Positions 1 through 6,837 of a stretch of DNA of 8,182 nucleotides are shown one piece after another. The notes under the pieces were generated by a model. It saw only the letters and a program-made list of their open reading frames with translations, was not told the DNA's origin and ran no database searches. Source of the DNA: Paludibacter sp. Lineage in GTDB: Bacteria; Bacteroidota; Bacteroidia; Bacteroidales; Paludibacteraceae. A program made the translations under genes and the position numbers. The DNA is taken from positions 1 to 8,182 of the forward strand of contig JAQTOL010000129.1 in assembly GCA_028748945.1 (NCBI GenBank), read 5' to 3'. Every line of letters starts with the position of its first letter. Positions within the stretch are counted from its first letter, which is position 1.

Positions 1-1
1 A

Positions 2-1597
2 ATTCCACTTTCAGTACTCGATTCAAAGGAACATAAATCTCTTGCACTCGAATCAGCCAGAAAATCAATGGTTTTACTCGAAAACAAAAACAATATTCTT
101 CCATTTTCAAAAAATATTAAACAGGTGGCAGTTATCGGACCAAATGCGGATAACAGCGAAATTTTGTTGGGAAATTACAATGGTTATCCTTCCGCTGAAA
201 TTACGCCTTTGAGAGGAATTATTGAAAAATTACCAAACGCGGATGTAAAATATGCTCAGGGTTGCCGGTTGGCAAATGAATTACCTTGTTTGACAGCAAT
301 ATCACCTGATTATTTTTACACTTCGGAGTCCCTGAAACAAAAAGGATTGACTGGAGAATATTTTTCTCAGTTTAATTGCAAAGGAAAAGTTCAGCATAGC
401 CGGACTGATAAAAACATTGATTTTGTTTGGTGGACAAAAGCTCCTTTCAAAGATATGCAACCTGACTCATTCTCGGTGCGTTGGAAAGCTGTTCTTGTGC
501 CACCGGTAACTGGAAAATATGCCATAGGCGGAGAAGCATTCAATGGCTTTGATATATTTATTGATGGAAAATTATTTATTCATGGTCGTCCGAGTGATCA
601 TAGTCCACGGAAAGAGTATGAATTTATCAACCTCGAAGCAGGAAAAAAATACGATATTCAGTTTGATTATCCTCAAAATAATTCTGAATATGCTACTGCC
701 CGTTTGATTTGGGATATTCCTAATCCAAATCTTAAAGAAGAAGCTATCAAACTGGCACAAAAATCGGATTTAGTTGTGCTTTGTATGGGGCTCAGTCCAA
801 TGCTCGAAGGGGAAGAAATGAAAGTAAAAGTTCCTGGTTTTGACGGTGGCGATCGTATGGATATTAAACTTCCCGAGAGTCAGACGGATTTAATTCGTGA
901 GATTCAAAAACTCGGGAAACCAACAGTACTTGTATTGTTGAATGGTAGTGCCTTAGCATTTAATTGGGAAGCTGAAAATATCCCGGCTATTTTAGAAGCC
1001 TGGTATCCCGGACAAGCCGGTGGAACGGCCATTGCCGATGTGATTTTTGGCGATTATAATCCGTCCGGACGGTTACCCTTAACATTTTACAAAAACATTG
1101 ATCAGATTCCTGCTTTTGATGAATATGATATGAAAGGGAAAACATATCGTTATTTCAACGGAAAACCCTTGTATGAATTCGGTTATGGATTAAGTTACAG
1201 TACTTTTAAGTATGAAATAAAGAATTTCCCGGCAGAAATTCCGACAGGTGAAAAAATCAACATTTCAGTGAATGTAACAAATACCGGGAAATACGAGGGA
1301 GATGAAGTAGTTCAATTGTATGTTTCTTTACCCGACAGTAAATTAAAAAAACCGATTCGTGATTTGCAGGGTTTTAAACGTATTCATTTAAAAGTTGGAG
1401 AAACTCAAACGGTTGAATTTACTTTGCTACCGGAGCAGTTTGCAGCCCGTGACGAGAATAATCTTGCTGTGGTTGAGCCTGGGAAAGTACTGATTTCGAT
1501 AGGTGGGAAACAACCTGATGAAAAATCAATTACGGATAAACAAGTTCAGCAATGCGAAGTACTGGTTAAAGGAGATACATTTATTATAAATAATTAA
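2..1597 (+). CDS. Glycoside hydrolase family 3 beta-glycosidase (beta-glucosidase/beta-xylosidase type) with PA14 insert, 5'-truncated by window edge
   Basis: The frame is open from the left edge, and codons before the first ATG (68) read HKSLALESARKSMVLLEN, a classic GH3 linker into the C-terminal domain. The gene therefore starts upstream and ATG 68 is internal. Counting from codon 2-4 as residue 1, a PA14 carbohydrate-binding insert spans about 115-240 (GLTGEYF at its start). The (alpha/beta)6 domain resumes with GLSPMLEGEE (about 263-272; the acid/base Glu probably lies here), GGDR (282-285) and YEFGYGLSYSTF near 391. A fibronectin-III-like domain (GDEVVQLYVS) ends the protein. The nucleophile Asp lies in the missing N-terminal barrel. 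Enzymes of this layout, such as Prevotella Xyl3A, release terminal glucose or xylose from oligosaccharides, usually in the periplasm; substrate and signal peptide cannot be judged here. It probably forms an operon with the DUF2264 gene. Confidence 0.93.
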   Translation: MPLSVLDSKEHKSLALESARKSMVLLENKNNILPFSKNIKQVAVIGPNADNSEILLGNYNGYPSAEITPLRGIIEKLPNADVKYAQGCRLANELPCLTAISPDYFYTSESLKQKGLTGEYFSQFNCKGKVQHSRTDKNIDFVWWTKAPFKDMQPDSFSVRWKAVLVPPVTGKYAIGGEAFNGFDIFIDGKLFIHGRPSDHSPRKEYEFINLEAGKKYDIQFDYPQNNSEYATARLIWDIPNPNLKEEAIKLAQKSDLVVLCMGLSPMLEGEEMKVKVPGFDGGDRMDIKLPESQTDLIREIQKLGKPTVLVLLNGSALAFNWEAENIPAILEAWYPGQAGGTAIADVIFGDYNPSGRLPLTFYKNIDQIPAFDEYDMKGKTYRYFNGKPLYEFGYGLSYSTFKYEIKNFPAEIPTGEKINISVNVTNTGKYEGDEVVQLYVSLPDSKLKKPIRDLQGFKRIHLKVGETQTVEFTLLPEQFAARDENNLAVVEPGKVLISIGGKQPDEKSITDKQVQQCEVLVKGDTFIINN

Positions 1598-1604
1598 TGC
1601 AATC

Positions 1605-1625
1605 AACTCTAAATTTAAAAGAGTT
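1605..1625 (+). other. Short intergenic hairpin between the GH3 and DUF2264 genes
   Basis: AACTCT (1605-1610) and AGAGTT (1620-1625) form a perfect 6-bp stem around a 9-nt A/T loop, eight bases after the GH3 stop. No T-tract follows, so it does not look like an intrinsic terminator. It could protect the upstream mRNA 3' end or be chance. No TAnnTTTG promoter was found in the 75-bp gap, which favours co-transcription of the two genes. Confidence 0.35.
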
Positions 1626-1672
1626 ATAATCGAAAGATATATATCCGTATCCTGTTAAATATTAAAATAAAA

Positions 1673-3727
1673 ATGCAAAAAGCTTTTGAAGTAAAAAATC
1701 CGGACTTTGAATTAAGTCCATTTACCGGAATGAACAGAGAACATTACATCGAATGTGCTAAATACATTTTGGAAAGAGCATTTAAACATGTTGATTCATT
1801 GGAAACCCCTTTATCATTTCCTATCGTTCCCGGGAAAACATATCCGGAACCAAATGCTCCTGAATGGCGTTATCGTTCAGCAGATTTTGAAGCCCTTGAA
1901 AGGTCTTTCAATCTGGCAGGGCCGCTGATTCATGTAGATCCTGAAATTACAATCAATGGCATAAAATTACGTGATTATTACAGTCTGCAAATTTATAATG
2001 CTTTTACACCCGGCCATCCCAACTCATTGCCGCTTCCCGAAGATCTTCTTGACTCAACATACCAGTTTACCTGCGAATTTGGAGGTTTATTTAAAACCCT
2101 GCTACTTATGCCGGATACGATTTGGTCAACTTATACTGAAGAGCAAAAAAATGAAATGGTTGAATGCATTTCTAAATGGGGACATCACAGGACAACACAA
2201 AATAACTGGCGGATTTTTAATGTGGTAACCCTTTCTTTCCTTAAAAAACACGGATACGAAATCGATGATGAATTATTAAAAAGCCATCTTTTATGGATAG
2301 CGTCCTATCATTCTGGAAATGGATGGTATCTGGAACAAACATACAATTACTATACAATTAGTTTGTTCATTGTGTATTTAACAATATGGAAAAGGACCTT
2401 TGGCGATGAATTTTATCCTGAAATTGCAGAAACAATTGAACAATCGGCACAGGAATTATATAAAACGTATGTCAATTTCTTCGGACGAGATGGTTATGTA
2501 AATATGTGGGCCAGAAGTATCACTTACAGAACCTGGATATCAGGTGGTTTTCCGGTTTCATTTATGTTGAAAGGCGGATCACCACTGGATCCGGGAATGG
2601 CACGAAGACTTTGTTCTGGTTCAATACTCCAGTTTGTAACCCGTGAAGAATTTTTCGAGAACGATATACCAAGTCTTGGTTATTACCGACATACGGAATA
2701 TATTTTACAAAATTATAGTTGTGCGGGTAGCCCTTTTATAATGTTTATCCCATTTATTGCGCTGGCATTACCGGCTGATTCTCCTTTCTGGACTGCAAAA
2801 GAAAATGAAGGATTTTGGGAAAAGCTAGATAATGAAACAAAAGTTGAAGTGCTGAATAACCCCGGAATAGTTCTCGCAAATCATGGAAAAACAGGCACTT
2901 CTGAAATCATTCCCGGTAAAGTTTACTATCAGGACCCAAACTATTCCAAACTTGCATACAACACGCATTTCCCTTGGGAAGATCATAATCCGCAGGGTGG
3001 AACTGCTATGGAATACAGTTTCAGAAGCCTTGATCCAAGAGATGTACGTGGGGATGATGTGAATTTTTATCTCACGGGTCATAAAATGCAAAACAGTTCC
3101 GAAAAAAATACTGTATTTACCACTTCTGAAAGCATGCTGTATAATGGTGTAAGGAAAGATATAATTTACAGACAGGCCATTATGCGGAAACCGCCTAACA
3201 ATGGTGTTGGATATATTATTGATCTGGCAGAAATTATCATTCCCGGTGGTATTATAAGAGTTGATCGCTCACGAATGGCATTTGAATATGAGCTGACACT
3301 GGGAAATTACGGTTTACCCCATTTAAATGGCGAAAAAGCAGTTGTTAACCAATTTGAAGACGGAAATAAAAAGGTGATTACCGCATCTATACCGGGAAGA
3401 CAAGTGGCATTGATATGCTATAACGGTTGGGATGAACTAAAAAGTTTAAAACATGAGGGACGAAATGCTGAAGCTGATGAAAGCACGGTAGTATATGCTC
3501 ATAAAAAAAGAACAGCAAAAAATCCTCCAATGGAATTAATGATATCCGTTCTTATACATAAAATGGATGATACGGCATGGAGCGAAGAAGAATTATCACC
3601 TATAAAAAGCTTTGAAATTATGGATATAACTCCTGCATTTTCAGCATTAGGTGCAAATATCATCCTAAACAATGGTAAAAAATATGAAGTGGATTTCGTA
3701 GATGTAGATGGATACCGATCATGTTGA
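1673..3727 (+). CDS. DUF2264 domain-containing protein, putative carbohydrate-active enzyme
   Basis: The 684-residue protein resembles the DUF2264 family (PF10022): a helical toroid in roughly the first 390 residues, then a beta-rich C-terminal part. Recognisable family-like blocks are NNWRIFN (177-183), GWYLEQTYNYY (217-227), FGRDGYVNMWARSITYR (270-286) and YSKLAYNTHFPWED (424-437). The N-terminus (MQKAFEVKNPDF) is hydrophilic with no signal peptide or lipobox, so a cytoplasmic location is inferred. It follows the GH3 gene by 75 bp in the same direction, with no promoter visible between them, and is followed by a strong terminator. From memory, unverified, some DUF2264 proteins are linked to glycoside hydrolase family GH154 (beta-glucuronidase), so an exo-acting glycosidase or lyase role is plausible but not shown. 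In the GWY block the usual Asp of the DYY motif, as I recall it, is Asn225. Family assignment is fairly sure; function is unknown. Confidence 0.85.
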   Translation: MQKAFEVKNPDFELSPFTGMNREHYIECAKYILERAFKHVDSLETPLSFPIVPGKTYPEPNAPEWRYRSADFEALERSFNLAGPLIHVDPEITINGIKLRDYYSLQIYNAFTPGHPNSLPLPEDLLDSTYQFTCEFGGLFKTLLLMPDTIWSTYTEEQKNEMVECISKWGHHRTTQNNWRIFNVVTLSFLKKHGYEIDDELLKSHLLWIASYHSGNGWYLEQTYNYYTISLFIVYLTIWKRTFGDEFYPEIAETIEQSAQELYKTYVNFFGRDGYVNMWARSITYRTWISGGFPVSFMLKGGSPLDPGMARRLCSGSILQFVTREEFFENDIPSLGYYRHTEYILQNYSCAGSPFIMFIPFIALALPADSPFWTAKENEGFWEKLDNETKVEVLNNPGIVLANHGKTGTSEIIPGKVYYQDPNYSKLAYNTHFPWEDHNPQGGTAMEYSFRSLDPRDVRGDDVNFYLTGHKMQNSSEKNTVFTTSESMLYNGVRKDIIYRQAIMRKPPNNGVGYIIDLAEIIIPGGIIRVDRSRMAFEYELTLGNYGLPHLNGEKAVVNQFEDGNKKVITASIPGRQVALICYNGWDELKSLKHEGRNAEADESTVVYAHKKRTAKNPPMELMISVLIHKMDDTAWSEEELSPIKSFEIMDITPAFSALGANIILNNGKKYEVDFVDVDGYRSC

Positions 3728-3742
3728 TTATGCAATATATTT

Positions 3743-3784
3743 AAATTAAAAAAGCAATTCAGAAAAGAGTTGCTTTTTTAATTT
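3743..3784 (+). terminator. Intrinsic terminator after the DUF2264 gene
   Basis: The arms 3743-3757 and 3770-3784 are perfectly complementary over 15 bp around a 12-nt loop (TTCAGAAAAGAG). The core is AAAAAAGCAA/TTGCTTTTTT, with a six-T run in the 3' arm. It begins 15 bases after the DUF2264 stop and separates the carbohydrate module from purU. The A-tract/T-tract symmetry means it could also stop transcription coming from the opposite strand. Confidence 0.85.
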
Positions 3785-3813
3785 CCTATTCTCTCCCCGA
3801 TCAATCCCGACTG

Positions 3814-3866
3814 AACATTTTAACCGAAACTTGGCAATAAAAATATCGGTATCCGATTAAAATGTT
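3814..3866. repeat. Nested inverted repeat upstream of the purU promoter, possible operator
   Basis: AACATTTTAA (3814-3823) is the exact reverse complement of TTAAAATGTT (3857-3866); extending inward to 3827 and 3853 gives 12 matches in 14. A second, smaller palindrome, ATCGG-TAT-CCGAT (3845-3857), lies inside it and shares the right arm. The right arm's last base is the first base of the predicted -7 element, so the structure lies almost entirely upstream of the transcript. It is more likely a DNA-level protein-binding site than an RNA fold. No protein is known to bind it. Confidence 0.5.
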
Positions 3867-3875
3867 ATCTTTGCA
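3866..3875 (+). promoter_or_regulatory. Bacteroidota-type -7 promoter element for purU
   Basis: TATCTTTGCA matches the TAnnTTTGnA element used by the primary sigma factor of Bacteroidota. Transcription would begin near 3877-3880, leaving a leader of about 20-25 nt before the ATG at 3901. No convincing TTG or TTTG -33 element lies 19-21 bp upstream, where an inverted repeat sits instead, so activity could depend on another factor. Confidence 0.75.
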
Positions 3876-3900
3876 ATCAGTATTTTGTAAATGGAATTGA

Positions 3901-4767
3901 ATGAAAGGAAATGATAATACCGCGGTGCTTTTGATGCACTGCCCCGACAGACCGGGTATTTTAGCAGTAGTTACAGAATTTATAAATCAACACAAGGGAA
4001 ATATCCTTTATTTGGACCAATATGTCAATCGCGAAGAAAAAGTATTCTTTATGCGCGTTAAATGGGAATTAGATGCATTTGAAATCCCGAAAGAAAAAAT
4101 TGAAGAATATTTCCAAACGCTTATTGGAATAAGGTTTAATGTTGTTTTCAGACTCTATTTTTCCGACACTAAACCCAGAATGGCCATTTTTGTTTCTAAA
4201 ATGTCACATTGTTTGTACGATTTATTAGCCCGTTATGCAGCCGACGAATGGCACGTAGAGATTCCACTTATCATTAGTAATCATCCCGACATGGAAAGTG
4301 TTGCAAAACGGTTTGATATACCCTATTATATTTTCCCTATTACCAAAGAAAATAAAGCTGAACAAGAAGCGTTACAACTTGAGTTACTCAAGAAAAATCA
4401 AGTGACCTTCTGTGTATTAGCCCGTTATATGCAAGTTCTTTCAGTAGATTTTATCAGACATTATCCCGACCGGATTATCAATATTCATCACTCATTTTTA
4501 CCTGCTTTTGCCGGTGCCAAGCCTTATCATGCAGCTCATGAACGAGGTGTAAAAGTAATTGGTGCAACCAGCCATTATGTAACGGAGGATTTAGATGCAG
4601 GTCCGATTATAGGTCAGGATGTAACCCATATATCTCACAAAAACACAGTGGAAGAATTAATAAAGAAAGGGCGTGATCTGGAAAAAATGGTACTATCACA
4701 TGCTGTTGAAAAACATATTGAACGAAAAATTCTGACATATAAAAACAGAACGGTAGTTTTTCAATAG
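3901..4767 (+). CDS. purU: Formyltetrahydrofolate deformylase
   Basis: The cytosolic enzyme hydrolyses 10-formyltetrahydrofolate to tetrahydrofolate and formate, balancing the one-carbon pool and supplying formate for purine synthesis. The 288-residue length is typical. An N-terminal ACT regulatory domain (about 7-85) opens with HCPDRPGI (13-20). The C-terminal formyltransferase-fold domain (about 90-270) has the catalytic triad seen in the GAR transformylase family: Asn194 and His196 in NIHHSFLPAF, and Asp232 in TEDLDAGPII. The ATG at 3901 gives the usual N-terminus just before the ACT domain. There is no Shine-Dalgarno sequence, as is normal in this phylum. An out-of-frame ATG at 3891 opens a seven-codon ORF that overlaps the start. 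The gene has its own promoter and is isolated from the upstream module by a terminator. The 184-bp gap to the next gene shows no strong terminator. Confidence 0.96.
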   Translation: MKGNDNTAVLLMHCPDRPGILAVVTEFINQHKGNILYLDQYVNREEKVFFMRVKWELDAFEIPKEKIEEYFQTLIGIRFNVVFRLYFSDTKPRMAIFVSKMSHCLYDLLARYAADEWHVEIPLIISNHPDMESVAKRFDIPYYIFPITKENKAEQEALQLELLKKNQVTFCVLARYMQVLSVDFIRHYPDRIINIHHSFLPAFAGAKPYHAAHERGVKVIGATSHYVTEDLDAGPIIGQDVTHISHKNTVEELIKKGRDLEKMVLSHAVEKHIERKILTYKNRTVVFQ

Positions 4768-4916
4768 ATGTTTTGCTTTCCACGTTTTGTTTTCAAGGTT
4801 TCATTTTGTGGTTTTTGAGTTTTAGTATGATATACGTACATTATAATCAGTTTTTATTCTTAGCTTTTCTAATGTAAGCCTGCCAGTCTACTTATTTTCT
4901 GAAGGCAGTGGCAATC

Positions 4917-4937
4917 TGTAAATTGTAAATTGTAAAT
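4917..4937. repeat. Three perfect tandem copies of a 7-bp A/T-rich unit
   Basis: TGTAAAT occurs three times in perfect tandem (4917-4923, 4924-4930, 4931-4937), ending 14 bases before the start codon of the acyl-CoA synthetase gene. Read in another phase, the unit is AATTGTA, close to the AATTGTC/AATTATC units upstream of truA. The rest of the 4768-4951 gap is T-rich and holds a weak CTGCC/GGCAG hairpin (4880-4884 with 4904-4908) and no gene. Confidence 0.7.
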
Positions 4938-4951
4938 GAATAAATAATATT

Positions 4952-6715
4952 ATGGAAGTAACAAGATTATTTGATTTATTGGATAACTATTTAGAAAAAT
5001 ATCCAAATCAGGATGCTGCATTAGCCTGTAAACGGGAAGGAATCTGGCGAAAATTCAGTATTCAGGAATATGTCGAACTAACGAACAACATAAGCTACGG
5101 TATGTTGAAAATGGGCATCAAACCCGGAGATAAAGTAGGAATTGTTAGTAGCAATCGTCCGGAATGGAATATGATTGATTTTGCAACGATGCAGATCGGC
5201 GCCATTTCTATTCCGATATATCCGACCATTAGCCAGGACGATTACCGACATATCTTGAATCATGCCGAAATGAAAATGATTTTCATCGAAGGAAAAGAAT
5301 TGGGGAAGAAATTAAAACCTATTTTTCTTGAAACAAAAACATTAAAACACGTATTTACTTTTAATGATCAAGATATAGAATATCAATATCTTGATCAATT
5401 AATCGGGAATGGCATTAAATATCCGCAACCCGAAAAACTGGCTGAACTGAAAGCAAGCATCAAACCTACTGATTTAGCTACCATTATTTATACTTCGGGT
5501 ACAACCGGTTATCCAAAAGGTGTTATGCTCTCACATAATAACATTGTGAGCCAACTTAAAAACCTTGAGTCAACGCCGGCGAAATGGAGTAAAACAGCTT
5601 TGAGCTTCTTACCGCTCTGTCATGCTTATGAACGCATGCTGGTTTACTTATATCAATACCTTGGCATGTCGGTATACTATGCCGAGAGTCTTGGCACAAT
5701 TGCCGAAAATATCAAAGAGGTACATCCAACCATGATGTCCGCCGTACCACGGTTACTCGAAAAAATTTACGACAAACTGTTCCTATCGGGGAAAAAATTA
5801 CCATTTATACAGCGCAGGATTTATTACTGGGCATTTAATCTGGCCACGAGGTACCAGTTGGAGGGAATGAACGGGTTGATGAAAGCTCAACTCAAACTGG
5901 CTGACAAACTGATTTATTCCAAATGGCGGGCAGCAATCGGAGGCAATTTCGATATAGTTGTTTCAGGAGGATCTGCCATTCAATCGCATATTGCTTCATT
6001 TTTCTCAGCCATTGGTATGCCGGTTTTCGAAGGTTACGGATTAAGCGAGACTTCTCCCGTGATTGCAGTAAGCCAGCGGGGAAAACATGGTCGAAAATTT
6101 GGTACAGTAGGGCCTCCGCTTCCCGGAGTTGAAGTAAAACTGGGTGAGCGGGATGAAATCATTTGCCGGGGACACAATGTAATGCTTGGCTATTACAAAG
6201 ACCCGGAGCTTACCGCTCAGGTAATTGATGCGGAAGGCTGGCTTCACACAGGCGATACCGGAAAATTCACTGATGAGGGTCAATTAATCATTACCGGTCG
6301 TCTGAAAAGTATTTTCAAAACATCTTTTGGTAAATATGTTAATCCACAGGCTGTTGAATCGAAATTTACCGAATCACCTTTCATCGAAAATATGATCGTA
6401 CTGGGTGAAAACAAAAAATTTGCGGCTGCACTTCTGTCTCCGGATTTTGTTTACCTGAAATCGTGGTGTATAAAACACAAACTGCAATACAGCACAAATG
6501 CAGAAATGATTGAAAATCCACTTGTTGTAAAACGAATTCAGGAGGAAGTTAAACATTACAACCATTTCTTTGGCGATTTCGAGCAGGTAAAACGTTATCA
6601 ACTGGTGCCCGAAGAGTGGACACAACAGATTGGTTTTCTGTCTCCGACGCTGAAAATAAAACGAAATGTGATTGAAGAATTTTATGCAGACAGAATTGAA
6701 AAATTGTTTTCATAA
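4952..6715 (+). CDS. Long-chain fatty acid--CoA ligase (AMP-forming acyl-CoA synthetase)
   Basis: The protein activates free fatty acids to acyl-CoA through an acyl-adenylate, using ATP and CoA, for degradation or lipid synthesis; it is probably cytosolic or membrane-associated. It is 587 residues, usual for bacterial long-chain enzymes. Motifs in order are the P-loop YTSGTTGYPKG (180-190), the long-chain-type PLCHAYERM (221-229) with VPRLLEKIYDKL downstream, GYGLSETSPV (361-370), HTGD (432-435, ATP-ribose-binding Asp435), and GRLKS (449-453) opening the hinge to the C-terminal lid. The likely catalytic Lys is 568 in SPTLKIKR. The hinge Lys452 is normal, but the next residue, usually acidic as I recall it, is Ser453. 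The ATG at 4952 follows a TGTAAAT tandem repeat and an A/T-rich leader without a Shine-Dalgarno sequence. Its promoter is unclear, and read-through from purU is possible. A strong terminator follows. Confidence 0.93.
   Translation: MEVTRLFDLLDNYLEKYPNQDAALACKREGIWRKFSIQEYVELTNNISYGMLKMGIKPGDKVGIVSSNRPEWNMIDFATMQIGAISIPIYPTISQDDYRHILNHAEMKMIFIEGKELGKKLKPIFLETKTLKHVFTFNDQDIEYQYLDQLIGNGIKYPQPEKLAELKASIKPTDLATIIYTSGTTGYPKGVMLSHNNIVSQLKNLESTPAKWSKTALSFLPLCHAYERMLVYLYQYLGMSVYYAESLGTIAENIKEVHPTMMSAVPRLLEKIYDKLFLSGKKLPFIQRRIYYWAFNLATRYQLEGMNGLMKAQLKLADKLIYSKWRAAIGGNFDIVVSGGSAIQSHIASFFSAIGMPVFEGYGLSETSPVIAVSQRGKHGRKFGTVGPPLPGVEVKLGERDEIICRGHNVMLGYYKDPELTAQVIDAEGWLHTGDTGKFTDEGQLIITGRLKSIFKTSFGKYVNPQAVESKFTESPFIENMIVLGENKKFAAALLSPDFVYLKSWCIKHKLQYSTNAEMIENPLVVKRIQEEVKHYNHFFGDFEQVKRYQLVPEEWTQQIGFLSPTLKIKRNVIEEFYADRIEKLFS
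5365..5397 (+). repeat. Perfect 12-bp inverted repeat inside the acyl-CoA ligase gene
   Basis: TGATCAAGATAT (5365-5376) and ATATCTTGATCA (5386-5397) are perfect reverse complements separated by 9 nt. They encode DQDI and YLDQ within NDQDIEYQYLDQ (about 138-149), a surface-like, poorly conserved part of the N-terminal domain. The mRNA could form a 12-bp hairpin here. No function is known and chance is possible. Confidence 0.6.
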
Positions 6716-6735
6716 ACAATAAACATTTTAAACAG

Positions 6736-6775
6736 AAAGTGCAGAGCAACAAAAAATTGTTCTGCATTTTTCTTT
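6736..6775 (+). terminator. Intrinsic terminator after the acyl-CoA ligase gene
   Basis: TGCAGAGCAA (6740-6749) pairs with TTGTTCTGCA (6757-6766) over 10 bp including one G-U pair. The 7-nt loop is CAAAAAA, and TTTTTCTTT follows (6767-6775). It starts 21 bases after the ligase stop codon and ends before the truA promoter, so truA is a separate transcription unit. Confidence 0.9.
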
Positions 6776-6787
6776 AAAAGACTCTTG

Positions 6788-6822
6788 AATTGTCAACTTT
6801 CAATTGTCAATTATCAATTAAC
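6788..6822. repeat. 7-bp-period AATTGTC/AATTATC repeats upstream of truA
   Basis: AATTGTCAA occurs at 6788-6796 and 6802-6810. From 6802 the sequence runs AATTGTC, AATTATC, AATTAAC in 7-bp steps. The TTG at 6804-6806 in one unit also serves as the predicted -33 element of the truA promoter. The units resemble those upstream of the acyl-CoA ligase gene and a single AATTGTA at 7610-7616 after truA. Confidence 0.6.
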
Positions 6823-6835
6823 TCGTACCTTTGCA
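6804..6835 (+). promoter_or_regulatory. Bacteroidota-type promoter of truA (-33 TTG, -7 TACCTTTGCA)
   Basis: TACCTTTGCA (6826-6835) matches TAnnTTTGnA exactly, and TTG (6804-6806) lies 19 bp upstream, the expected spacing for the -33 element. The predicted transcription start falls at about 6836-6840, on or beside the GTG start codon at 6838. This points to a leaderless or almost leaderless mRNA. Confidence 0.8.
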
Positions 6836-6837
6836 GC

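Noticed and set aside
68..70. ATG at 68 as the start of the GH3 gene
   Set aside because: The in-frame codons before it encode the conserved GH3 linker, so the ATG is internal and the gene is cut by the window edge.
572..760. Antisense ORF opposite the GH3 gene, and similar antisense ORFs at 2825-3091, 3499-3735, 5078-5263, 6041-6283, 6374-6625, 6549-6767, 6882-7109, 7287-7610 and 7627-7818
   Set aside because: All lie opposite well-supported genes, encode no recognisable domain and have no promoter or leader of the Bacteroidota kind. They are composition shadows.
1971..2228. Out-of-frame + strand ORF inside the DUF2264 gene (and a similar one at 5923-6132 inside the ligase gene)
   Set aside because: Fully contained in genes with clear family motifs, with no recognisable protein features of its own.
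4768..4818. 16-codon ORF just after the purU stop
   Set aside because: Very short, Phe-rich because the DNA is T-rich, and without any supporting signal.
4815..4847. Sigma70-like promoter TTGAGT ... TATAAT between purU and the ligase gene
   Set aside because: The spacing is 21 bp, too long for that class, and Bacteroidota use TAnnTTTG rather than the enterobacterial -10 box. A TAGCTTTTCT at 4861-4870 is only a partial match with no -33 partner.
4880..4908. CTGCC/GGCAG hairpin as a purU terminator
   Set aside because: Only 5 bp of stem, a 19-nt loop and no T-tract after it.
6790..6837. TTG at 6790 as the truA start
   Set aside because: It would add 16 residues with no family similarity, encoded by the promoter and repeat sequence itself. 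The GTG at 6838 gives the normal TruA N-terminus.
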